Of a stretch of DNA of 8,670 nt, positions 1 to 5,453 are shown piece by piece. Under the pieces are notes generated by a model that was not told where the DNA came from, searched no databases, and worked only from the letters and a program-made list of their open reading frames with translations. Each line of letters starts with the position of its first letter. The stretch's first letter is position 1. Both the position numbers and the translations under genes were made by a program. The stretch lies in contig JAFSXO010000037.1 in assembly GCA_017444045.1 (NCBI GenBank), positions 1-8,670 on the forward strand, read 5' to 3'. The DNA is from a bacterium. GTDB lineage: Bacteria > Vulcanimicrobiota > Xenobia > Xenobiales > Xenobiaceae.

Positions 1-1113
1 GGTTACCGTACCCTCCGTACTGCGCAGCAAACCATTGCACAGCTGAAGAAGAGTTGATTTGCCGCTTCCTGTAGCTCCGATAATACCTAAGCACTCACCC
101 GAAATAATGTCTAAAGTTACATCCTGACAGGCTAACGTGGCAAAGGGTGTATTGGGCATATAAGTATAAGACACACCGCGAAATGCGATCAGCGGCTCGC
201 CAGGCTCACGTACTTCAAGAGGCGGAAGCTCCGGCTGTGCCTCATCAAATATCGGCGCATTAGGGTTAGACACGATACGTTCGGCGAGCGCTGCAGCCAG
301 CTCTTCAGGCTTACAGTTCATAAAGTCTAATTCGGCCACAAAGCAATCATGCAGCTCAAGAGACAAAGAGCAAAGCGGAGGCAAGCGCAAGCCCAAACGC
401 GGCAGCAGGTGAACATCTCGGAACAGGCTGGAAGGATCACAGGTGTCGGCCACAACTGAACCATGCTCTAAGACAACCACGCGATCGGCGCATATCGCTT
501 CATCCATATGATGGGTTATATAAACTACACCCAAACCAAAATCGCGCTGCAGGCCTCTCACCATGCTGACCACACTGCGCCGACCTCGCGGATCCAGCAT
601 CGCCGTAGGCTCATCGAGGACGAGGTATTTGGGATGCATAACCAAAACACCAGCCAAAGCAACCCTCTGCTTTTGGCCTCCGGACAGATAGTGAGGCTCA
701 GACCTGCGCAGCTGGGTTATATCCAAACGAGCCAGAATATCATCAACCCTTTCAGCTATTTCGCTGCGGGGCAGCCCAAGATTTTCTAACCCAAACGCGA
801 CATCATCCTCAACAACCGCAGCGACTAGCTGCCGGCTAGGATCCTGAAAGACCATACCGACAAGGCGCCTAATCTCCCAAGCGTTGGCTTCATCGGCGGT
901 GGACAGGCCATCAACGGTCACCCTGCCCTGACCTGGCAGTAAAAGACCATTAAGAAGCTTCCCTAAGGACGATTTACCAGAGCCATTATTCCCCAGCAGA
1001 GCGACAAACTGACCCGGCTCAATGCGCAGAGAAAAATCGCAAAAAACAGGCTCGGCTGCATTGCCATCACCTGCTCCCGGATATGCAAATGTTATGCGCT
1101 CAACTTCTATCAA
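1..1113 (-). CDS. Fused two-domain ECF transporter ATPase (EcfA-EcfA), 3' end outside window
   Basis: The reading frame is open for at least 371 codons and runs off the left edge. Domain 1 (about residues 1-235) has Walker A GNNGSGKS at 41-48, Q-loop Q90, signature LSGGQ at 143-147, Walker B LVLDEP at 164-169, D-loop near 173-175 and the switch His in THHMDEA near 201. A linker (about 236-306) carries an EcfA-like C-terminal region and a Pro/Glu-rich stretch. Domain 2 starts near 307 and has Walker A GATGSGKS at 346-353; the rest is cut off. In Bacillota the position after rplQ usually holds separate ecfA1 and ecfA2 genes, then ecfT, so this looks like a fusion of the pair. It would power an ECF importer for vitamins or metal ions by ATP hydrolysis at the inner membrane face; the substrate cannot be told. 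The start is TTG: GGAG lies 6 nt upstream, a stop is in frame 21 nt upstream, and the first in-frame ATG is residue 87, beyond Walker A. YkoD-like double ATPases are an alternative. Confidence 0.9.
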   Translation of the reverse strand, partial: MIEVERITFAYPGAGDGNAAEPVFCDFSLRIEPGQFVALLGNNGSGKSSLGKLLNGLLLPGQGRVTVDGLSTADEANAWEIRRLVGMVFQDPSRQLVAAVVEDDVAFGLENLGLPRSEIAERVDDILARLDITQLRRSEPHYLSGGQKQRVALAGVLVMHPKYLVLDEPTAMLDPRGRRSVVSMVRGLQRDFGLGVVYITHHMDEAICADRVVVLEHGSVVADTCDPSSLFRDVHLLPRLGLRLPPLCSLSLELHDCFVAELDFMNCKPEELAAALAERIVSNPNAPIFDEAQPELPPLEVREPGEPLIAFRGVSYTYMPNTPFATLACQDVTLDIISGECLGIIGATGSGKSTLLQLCNGLLRSTEGTVT

Positions 1114-1146
1114 TACTAACTCCGACAAATCAGCTCAAATGCATCG

Positions 1147-1173
1147 AATATAATAATGCTATAAAATCAGCAA
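1147..1173 (-). promoter_or_regulatory. Possible promoter for the ECF ATPase gene
   Basis: On the minus strand TTGCTG (1173-1168) is followed after 15 nt by TATATT (1152-1147). The start would fall near 1140, giving a leader of under 30 nt before the TTG start codon, too short for a riboswitch. The spacer is shorter than the ideal 17, so this is a moderate call. The -35 box overlaps one arm of an 11-bp inverted repeat (1170-1206). Confidence 0.4.
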
Positions 1174-1206
1174 ATAGCCAGTTTATAACCATTGATGGCT
1201 ATTTGC
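1170..1206 (-). terminator. 11-bp inverted repeat between rplQ and ecfA; terminator or operator
   Basis: GCAAATAGCCA (1170-1180) and TGGCTATTTGC (1196-1206) are perfect inverted copies with a 15-nt loop. On the minus strand the stem is followed by the T-rich TGATTTTAT, so it could be a second terminator after rplQ. Because it also covers the candidate ecfA -35 box, it could instead be an operator. Sequence alone does not decide. Confidence 0.5.
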
Positions 1207-1229
1207 CCAGAGCAGAAACCTCCAGAAAC

Positions 1230-1259
1230 AGCAAAAGCGCCCCTAAGGACGCTTTTGCT
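1230..1259 (-). terminator. Hairpin downstream of rplQ, probable operon terminator
   Basis: Perfect 10-bp arms AGCAAAAGCG and CGCTTTTGCT enclose a 10-nt loop in which two more G-C pairs can form. The hairpin starts 17 nt after the rplQ stop. The T-run lies inside the stem and the following bases (GTTTCTGG) are only weakly U-rich, so termination may be partial. Its position marks the likely end of the alpha operon. Confidence 0.6.
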
Positions 1260-1275
1260 CAGCGAATCAGACTAA

Positions 1276-1719
1276 TTATAATACCAATTCGACAATAGCC
1301 ATAGGAGCACCATCACCCTTACGGCATCCCAGATGAGTTATGCGCGTATAACCGCCATTGCAGGCAGCGCCTTCCTCATTCTTGCGGTCTGAGAACTGGA
1401 CAGCCAGCTTCTCAAACAGATCCTGGGCAACGCTTCTCTTGACGGAATCGTGCAAATTACCATTGCGGACACGCGTAGAGTAGCGGAAATTATCAAACAC
1501 GCGACGCTTGTAGGCCAAAGCATCAGCTTCAGACTCTGCATTCTTCGCCTTAATCGCCATGTTTATAAGTCTATCTGTGAAGCGCGACACTTCATGGGCA
1601 CGCGTCAGGGTTGTCGTAATCTTTTCATGCTCCAACAGGGAGATTGCCATATTGCGCAGCATGGCAATACGATGACCAGTCTGACGGCCTAGTGTCCGAG
1701 TGCGAACTTTATGTCTCAT
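1276..1719 (-). CDS. rplQ: 50S ribosomal protein bL17, long form
   Basis: bL17 is a large-subunit protein near the peptide exit tunnel. The N-terminal motif MRHK, the region LRNMAISLLEHEKI (about 21-34) and the C-terminal blocks GGYTRI (122-127) and GDGAPMAIVEL (135-145) are the family's hallmarks. At 147 residues it is longer than the usual 115-130. The excess falls in the middle (about 69-93, rich in Arg and Asn) and just before GGYTRI (EEGAACN, about 115-121). The ATG start has GGAG 8 nt upstream. It is the last gene of the alpha operon, 44 nt after rpoA, and is followed by a terminator-like hairpin. The family call is secure; the insertions are read directly from the frame, which has no interruption. 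Confidence 0.98.
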   Translation of the reverse strand: MRHKVRTRTLGRQTGHRIAMLRNMAISLLEHEKITTTLTRAHEVSRFTDRLINMAIKAKNAESEADALAYKRRVFDNFRYSTRVRNGNLHDSVKRSVAQDLFEKLAVQFSDRKNEEGAACNGGYTRITHLGCRKGDGAPMAIVELVL

Positions 1720-1744
1720 CGGAATAACTCCAAATCTTAAATAA

Positions 1745-1759
1745 AGCAGTAAACCTGCT
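1745..1759 (-). other. Small hairpin in the rpoA-rplQ gap
   Basis: AGCAG and CTGCT (1745-1749 and 1755-1759) form a 5-bp stem with a 5-nt loop, 5 nt after the rpoA stop and upstream of the rplQ ribosome-binding site. It is followed on the minus strand by TTATTTAAG, too weak for a confident terminator. It is listed because similar hairpins recur in this operon. Confidence 0.35.
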
Positions 1760-1763
1760 AATG

Positions 1764-2723
1764 CTAATCACTTACGCTGGGACGCAACGAAAGATTGCGC
1801 TCGGCTAACTTCTGATTAATCTCATCCAGAGATTTCTGTCCAAAGTTTTTAAGCTTCATGAGATCATCTTCAGTATAATTGATCAAATCACTGATATGAA
1901 TCACACCGCCGCGCTTCAGACAATTCATCGAACGAACCGACAGGTCGAGATCTTCAATTGGCGTAGACGCATTAGCGTCACTGACAACATTCTCACTAAC
2001 CCCGCCCTCGCCAGACATCTGCAGATTACTGAAGAGCTGTAGCTTAGACTGCAACAGAGTGGCAGCCTGGGCGATCGCTTCGTAAGGCTTCATGCTACCA
2101 TCGGTTTCAACCTCCAGAACCAATCTGTCCAAATCCACGCGCGAACCATCGCGGGTATCGAACACATCGTAATTGGCTCTGATTACGGGGCTGAAAATCG
2201 AGTCGATAGGAATGACATCCAACGCTAAACCCTTATTGTTCTGCTTATCGCTAGACACATAACCGTATCCCTTAGAGACGTACAGATCCAAAATAAGAGT
2301 TGCGTCTTCATCGGTCATATGTGCTATAACCAGCTCAGGATTTAAGATCTCAACTTCTGCATCCTCAATTATGTCGGCAGCGGTAACGACCCCTACACCA
2401 CGAGCTTCAATATGCAGCTGCTTAGGATTGTCAGAGTCGCATTCGCCAGGCATACGCAAACGCAGTTTCTTAATATTTAGGATTATCTCCGCAGTATCTT
2501 CAGTTATACCCTTAATGGTTGAGAACTCATGCGCCACACCATCAATACGTATATGAGTAACCGCCGTTCCCTTTAGAGACGAAAGCAGTACGCGACGCAG
2601 AGAATTACCAAGCGTAACGCCATAGCCGCGATCCAAAGGCTCGACAACAAAACGATTGTCATTAATCTTCTGTACCTTCGGGCCTCTTGTCTCTACAGCC
2701 TCAAGCAAGTTAGTATCAAGCAT
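1764..2723 (-). CDS. rpoA: DNA-directed RNA polymerase alpha subunit
   Basis: RpoA dimerises to nucleate RNA polymerase assembly (alpha2-beta-beta') and its C-terminal domain contacts UP elements and activators. The 319-residue product has the N-terminal domain with LGNSLRRVLLSS (38-49), the dimer and beta-contact region, then a flexible linker (about 236-256). The C-terminal domain has VRSMNCLK (263-270), which aligns with E. coli R265/N268 DNA contacts, and NFGQKSLDEI (293-302). I start at ATG 2723 and not at the TTG one codon earlier: AGAGG lies 7 nt before the ATG, leaving poor spacing for the TTG. It lies between rpsD and rplQ as in many bacteria, in the transcription unit probably driven by the promoter overlapping the end of map. 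Length and motifs are typical and no key residue is missing. Confidence 0.99.
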   Translation of the reverse strand: MLDTNLLEAVETRGPKVQKINDNRFVVEPLDRGYGVTLGNSLRRVLLSSLKGTAVTHIRIDGVAHEFSTIKGITEDTAEIILNIKKLRLRMPGECDSDNPKQLHIEARGVGVVTAADIIEDAEVEILNPELVIAHMTDEDATLILDLYVSKGYGYVSSDKQNNKGLALDVIPIDSIFSPVIRANYDVFDTRDGSRVDLDRLVLEVETDGSMKPYEAIAQAATLLQSKLQLFSNLQMSGEGGVSENVVSDANASTPIEDLDLSVRSMNCLKRGGVIHISDLINYTEDDLMKLKNFGQKSLDEINQKLAERNLSLRPSVSD

Positions 2724-2762
2724 CAAAAAACCTCTAATTCTGGATGAGAAACAGTAAATTTA

Positions 2763-2798
2763 GCGTCCGCCCGACCATTGCAAAGACCAGGCAGACAC
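2763..2798 (-). other. Long hairpin in the rpsD-rpoA gap
   Basis: In minus-strand RNA, GUGUCUGCCU (2798-2789) can pair with GGGCGGACGC (2772-2763), 10 pairs with a 16-nt loop. Three of the pairs are G-U in this strand and would be A-C mismatches in the other, which supports an RNA role in the sense of transcription. No U-run follows, so it is not an intrinsic terminator. An attenuator, an RNase processing site or a regulatory protein site are all possible; none is shown. Confidence 0.5.
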
Positions 2799-2808
2799 CA
2801 AACTATAA

Positions 2809-3447
2809 CTAGCAACCCATACGAGAGTAGAACTCAACGATGATCTGTTCGTTGACCTCAGTGGAGATTTCACTGCGGCTAGGCAAAGCAAGCACTTTAC
2901 CTTTAGCAGCATTCTCATCCAACTGTAGCCAAGTAGGCACGTGGCGCACTCTGGCATGGTCAAGAGCTTCGACAACAAAATTATTGTTCGACAGCTGATC
3001 GTTGACAGAGATCTCCATATCTTTCTTTACCAAGAAAGACGGTATATCCACCTTTCGGCCATTGACCTGAATATTACCGTGAGCAACTAGCTGACGGGCG
3101 GCCGGGCGCGAAGGAGCAAAGCCTAAACGATATACGACGTTATCCAAACGGCGCTCTAACAGGCACAGGAAGTTCTCACCAGAGATACCCTCCTGCCTTG
3201 TCGCCTTGGAGAAATAGTTTCTAAATACGCGCTCTGTTACGCCATAAGTTCTGCGCAGTTTCTGTTTCTCGCGCAGCTGAAGAGCATACTGAGACAATTT
3301 GCGCTGACGCGAATTACCATGCTGCCCCGGAGGGTAATTTCTTCTTTCCATGGCGCACTTTGTAGTTAAGCAACGCTCACCCTTCAAGAAGAGCTTCTGC
3401 GACTCGCGCCGGCACAATTTACATACCGGACCGGTGTATCTGGACAC
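2809..3447 (-). CDS. rpsD: 30S ribosomal protein uS4, zinc-binding form
   Basis: uS4 binds 16S rRNA early and nucleates 30S body assembly; in several bacteria it also represses its own operon. The 212-residue product begins with a zinc site, Cys9, Cys12, Cys26 and Cys31, the arrangement of the Geobacillus protein, followed by RRNYPPGQHG (35-44). The S4 RNA-binding domain starts at RRLDNVVYRLG (99-109) and runs through GNIQVNGRKVDIPS. The C-terminus reads INEQ-like VNEQIIVEFYSR plus three extra residues MGC. The start is GTG, with GGAGG 6 nt upstream. Here rpsD sits between rpsK and rpoA, the alpha-operon position found in many bacteria but not in B. subtilis, where it is a separate gene. A hairpin lies just upstream of its ribosome-binding site. 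Confidence 0.99.
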   Translation of the reverse strand: MSRYTGPVCKLCRRESQKLFLKGERCLTTKCAMERRNYPPGQHGNSRQRKLSQYALQLREKQKLRRTYGVTERVFRNYFSKATRQEGISGENFLCLLERRLDNVVYRLGFAPSRPAARQLVAHGNIQVNGRKVDIPSFLVKKDMEISVNDQLSNNNFVVEALDHARVRHVPTWLQLDENAAKGKVLALPSRSEISTEVNEQIIVEFYSRMGC

Positions 3448-3461
3448 AATAAACCTCCAAA

Positions 3462-3480
3462 AGCATTCTGTACGAATGCT
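3462..3480 (-). other. Hairpin just before the rpsD ribosome-binding site
   Basis: AGCATTC (3462-3468) and GAATGCT (3474-3480) form a perfect 7-bp stem with a 5-nt loop in the 44-nt rpsK-rpsD gap. On the minus strand it is followed by TTTT and then GGAGG. The U-run is too short for a confident terminator. A role in rpsD translation or partial attenuation is possible. Confidence 0.45.
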
Positions 3481-3491
3481 ACCCTTCTAAT

Positions 3492-3887
3492 TTACACTCT
3501 CCGACGCTTCGGAGGACGGCAACCATTGTGAGGAATGGGCGTTACATCGCGCATAACAGTGATCTCGAGACCAGCAGTCTGCAGCGCGCGGATAGCGGCT
3601 TCACGACCCTGTCCAGGACCTTTTACGTGAACCTGAACGGAGCGAACGCCATTCTCATAAGCGACCTGGGCCGCCTTTTCGGCAGCGACACCGGCTGCGA
3701 AGGGGGTACTCTTACGACTGCCTTTAAAGCCATGAGCGCCCGCAGTCGACCACGACAACGCGTTACCGTTTTCATCAGTAATGGTAACGATAGTGTTGTT
3801 AAAAGTGGACTGAATGTGGGCTATACCTTTAGGCACATTCTTGGTAATTTTTTTGCGACCGCGAGTGCGGTTCAACTTTTTAGCCAT
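3492..3887 (-). CDS. rpsK: 30S ribosomal protein uS11
   Basis: uS11 sits on the 30S platform, next to the 3' end of 16S rRNA and near the Shine-Dalgarno helix. The 131-residue product has the family pattern: a basic N-terminus (KKLNRTRGRKK), AHIQSTFNNTIVTITD (about 23-38), the GHGFKGSRKSTPFAA-type block here as AGAHGFKGSRKSTPFAA, the VHVKGPGQGREAAIRAL region and the C-terminal PHNGCRPPKRRRV. Length is normal. It starts at ATG, 17 nt after rpsM, with AGGA 8 nt upstream. It lies between rpsM and rpsD and probably shares their transcript. Confidence 0.99.
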   Translation of the reverse strand: MAKKLNRTRGRKKITKNVPKGIAHIQSTFNNTIVTITDENGNALSWSTAGAHGFKGSRKSTPFAAGVAAEKAAQVAYENGVRSVQVHVKGPGQGREAAIRALQTAGLEITVMRDVTPIPHNGCRPPKRRRV

Positions 3888-3904
3888 GACTACAGTCCTA
3901 TCCT

Positions 3905-4273
3905 CTATTTCTTACGACCACCGACAGTGCGTTTACGACCCTTGCACGTACGCGCATTGGTCTTCGTCCGCTGTCCTCTGACCGGCAGATTACGGCGGTG
4001 ACGAATACCGCGATAGCAGCCGATCTCCATAAGGCGTTTGATATTCAGGGTAATCTCACGGCGGAGATCGCCCTCTACTTTGTGATGCTTTTCAATAATA
4101 TCACGAAGACGAGCTACCTCATCTTCTTCAAGAGTGCGCACACGCTTAAGAGGGTTCAAACCACATTCAGCGACAATTTCTTTAGCGGTTGTGCGCCCAA
4201 TGCCAAAGATATAAGTTAGAGCGATTTCAACGCCCTTATCTCTCGGCAAATCAACGCCGGCAATTCTAGCCAC
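3905..4273 (-). CDS. rpsM: 30S ribosomal protein uS13
   Basis: uS13 sits in the head of the 30S subunit, bridging to the 50S and contacting the P-site tRNA with its C-terminal tail. The 122-residue product shows MARIAGVDLPRDK (1-13), the helix-hairpin-helix-like YIFGIGRTTAKEI (21-33) and the signature YRGIRHRRNLPVRGQRTKTN (87-106), followed by a basic tail ending GGRKK. The start is GTG, and its ribosome-binding site GGAGG overlaps the TAG stop of rpmJ (TAGGAGG), so translation of the two genes is probably coupled. The start is supported by the MARIAG N-terminus typical of the family. Confidence 0.99.
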   Translation of the reverse strand: MARIAGVDLPRDKGVEIALTYIFGIGRTTAKEIVAECGLNPLKRVRTLEEDEVARLRDIIEKHHKVEGDLRREITLNIKRLMEIGCYRGIRHRRNLPVRGQRTKTNARTCKGRKRTVGGRKK

Positions 4274-4285
4274 GGATAATTCCTC

Positions 4286-4399
4286 CTATCCCTGGACCTG
4301 CTTATGTTTAGGGTTGGTGCAGATAACTCTGACCCGACCTTTACGCAATATGATACGGCACTTCTCGCACCGAACTTTGACAGAAGGTTTAACCTTCAT
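4286..4399 (-). CDS. rpmJ: 50S ribosomal protein bL36, zinc-binding form
   Basis: This 37-codon gene encodes MKVKPSVKVRCEKCR and ends with PKHKQVQG. bL36 is the smallest ribosomal protein and stabilises 23S rRNA near the peptidyl-transferase and L11 regions. The zinc ribbon ligands are intact: Cys11, Cys14, Cys27 and His32, so this is the zinc-dependent (C+) paralogue. Zinc-free forms replace it under zinc limitation in some bacteria. The start ATG has GGAGG 7 nt upstream. It directly precedes rpsM, with the ribosome-binding site of rpsM overlapping its stop. In many genomes infA lies just upstream; here the slot is a 256-nt stretch without a gene. Confidence 0.98.
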   Translation of the reverse strand: MKVKPSVKVRCEKCRIILRKGRVRVICTNPKHKQVQG

Positions 4400-4405
4400 C
4401 TAACT

Positions 4406-4417
4406 ACCTCCTGAGGT
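4406..4417 (-). promoter_or_regulatory. rpmJ ribosome-binding site with adjacent anti-Shine-Dalgarno arm
   Basis: The AGGAGGT ribosome-binding site of rpmJ (4412-4406) is immediately preceded by ACCT (4417-4414). ACCT can pair with AGGT (4409-4406) over a CAGG loop and would cover part of the site. The stem is only 4 bp, so alone it is weak, but it could form part of a larger leader switch. Confidence 0.35.
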
Positions 4418-4590
4418 GCCTACTCATACTACTCCAACGGTACAAGCAGGCTCCGTCAAACAAGCTGCAATAAACAAAACATTATTAAACTAATGCTAAC
4501 ACTAAACCCGGTCCGAAGCGGTGACCACCCTCTAAATCCCAGAACGTCTTCCAGCTACAGAATAACGATCTTCAAATGCACAGTAGCCGC

Positions 4591-4613
4591 TGAAAAAGTT
4601 GGCTACCTTTTCA
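4591..4613 (-). other. Leader hairpin with competing pairing partners
   Basis: In minus-strand RNA, UGAAAAGG (4613-4606) pairs with CUUUUUCA (4598-4591), 8 pairs including one G-U, with the loop UAGCCAA. The loop segment UAGCC is also complementary to GGCUA just downstream (4588-4584). The hairpin and the GTAGCC/GGCTAC helix overlap at one base (4606), so they compete, or they could be combined only in a strained pseudoknot. Confidence 0.45.
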
Positions 4614-4647
4614 ATCTGTACATATAGGGTTGGTATAATGCTGAACA

Positions 4648-4676
4648 ATTATACACTAATGAATACCATTAGTCAA
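4648..4676 (-). promoter_or_regulatory. Near-consensus sigma-70 promoter for the alpha operon
   Basis: On the minus strand TTGACT (4676-4671) and TATAAT (4653-4648) are separated by exactly 17 nt. This matches the housekeeping consensus at 11 of 12 positions. The -35 and most of the spacer overlap the last codons of map, and transcription would begin near 4641 and run into rpmJ. The spacer is largely a 7-bp inverted repeat, ACTAATG-5-CATTAGT (4655-4673). This is the strongest promoter I can see in the window. Confidence 0.8.
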
Positions 4677-5417
4677 TATATAAGGACCGTTCTCGGTAAT
4701 AGCCACCGTATGCTCGAAATGCGCTGAAGGACGCCCATCCAAGGTAACGCAAGTCCAGCCGTCTGCCAGCTGTTTCACATAGTACTCGCCTAAATTTATC
4801 ATGGGCTCAATGGCTATGACCATACCTGCTCTTAAGCGCGGCCCTTTGCCCGATGTATAATAGTTTGGGACAGCAGGAGCTTCGTGCATACTGCGTCCGA
4901 CACCGTGGCCAACAAGATCGCGAACAACGGAAAACCCATGGCTTTCGCAGTACTGCTGTACTGCCTGTCCGATGTCGCGAATACAGTTGCCCACCTGAGC
5001 CTGCCCTATACCCAAATACAGAGACTCCTTGGTCACATCAACAAGCTTCTGTACCTCGGGCGGAACCTCGCCGACCACAAAAGTTCGGGCGGAATCGGAG
5101 ACAAAGCCATTCCAGGTAACGCCGCAGTCGATGCTCACAATATCGCCCTCACGGATTCTGCGCTTGCAGGGAATGCCGTGAACGACCTCCTCGTTGATAG
5201 AAACGCAGACACTGCCAGGATAGCCATTGTATCCCTTAAAGGTCGGAACTCCATCATGATCTCGAATAAACTGCTCGGCAAGCGAATCGAGCTCCAAAGT
5301 AGTAACCCCGGCACGGCAATTCTCGCCCAGCATATCCAAGCAGGCGCAGAGTATATCACCAGAGCCCTTCATTATCTCGATTTCTTCGGGAGTTTTTATA
5401 ATTATTTTATCACGCAT
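4656..5417 (-). CDS. map: Methionine aminopeptidase, type I
   Basis: Map removes the initiator methionine from nascent proteins with small second residues, using a two-metal centre in the cytosol. The 253-residue protein has all five metal ligands at the E. coli positions: Asp97, Asp108, His171, Glu204 and Glu235. The catalytic and substrate-binding histidines His80 and His178 are also present. Blocks seen are EEVVHGIP (76-83), GDIVSIDCG (91-99), SDSARTF (107-113), GHGVGRSMHEAP (170-181) and FEHT (234-237). There is no N-terminal SEC-C zinc extension. The start ATG has AAGGA about 9 nt upstream, and the gene begins 36 nt after adk. Its 3' end carries the promoter for the following operon. A longer start is not needed, since MRDKIIIKTPEEIE matches the usual family N-terminus. 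Confidence 0.99.
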   Translation of the reverse strand: MRDKIIIKTPEEIEIMKGSGDILCACLDMLGENCRAGVTTLELDSLAEQFIRDHDGVPTFKGYNGYPGSVCVSINEEVVHGIPCKRRIREGDIVSIDCGVTWNGFVSDSARTFVVGEVPPEVQKLVDVTKESLYLGIGQAQVGNCIRDIGQAVQQYCESHGFSVVRDLVGHGVGRSMHEAPAVPNYYTSGKGPRLRAGMVIAIEPMINLGEYYVKQLADGWTCVTLDGRPSAHFEHTVAITENGPYILTNGIH

Positions 5418-5453
5418 AAACTACAATCCTTAAAGCTGAAGCCTTGCTGCTAC

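Larger units (their letters stand above)
4400..4655 (-). promoter_or_regulatory. map-rpmJ intergenic region: alpha-operon 5' leader, no infA
   Basis: This 256-nt gap is where infA normally lies. I checked the minus strand and found no frame resembling IF-1 and no open frame of adequate length. If the promoter at 4648-4676 is used, transcription starts near 4641 and gives a leader of about 240 nt before rpmJ. It holds several possible RNA pairings: a hairpin at 4591-4613; GTAGCC (4606-4601) with GGCTAC (4588-4583); the same GGCTAC, extended to CGGCTAC, with GTAGCTG (4558-4552); CATTA/TAATG near 4480-4500; and ACCT/AGGT around the rpmJ ribosome-binding site. Leaders of alpha operons are often bound by S4 for autoregulation; I infer that possibility and cannot match this one to a known motif. 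Confidence 0.6.

Noticed and set aside
508..789. Open frame of 93 codons on the plus strand within the ECF ATPase gene
   Set aside because: It is antisense to the conserved Walker B, signature and Q-loop coding region and shows no features of its own.
3528..4001. Open frame of 157 codons on the plus strand opposite rpsK and the end of rpsM
   Set aside because: Both genes on the other strand are certain and conserved from end to end; the product resembles nothing I know.
4522..4545. AGGGTGGTCACCGC on the minus strand resembles the T-box riboswitch core (AGGGTGGTACCGCG)
   Set aside because: It has an inserted base inside the conserved core, no Stem I or specifier loop is evident, no terminator follows, and the downstream genes are not amino-acid related. 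A chance match is more likely.
4591..4613. H-type pseudoknot formed by the hairpin loop UAGCC and the downstream GGCUA
   Set aside because: Only two nucleotides would have to span an 8-bp stem, which is sterically unlikely unless the stem is partly open. It is kept only as competing pairings.
4400..4655. A small unannotated gene or infA pseudogene in the map-rpmJ gap
   Set aside because: The minus-strand frames are interrupted by stops and show none of the IF-1 sequence I would expect; I cannot exclude a fully eroded remnant.
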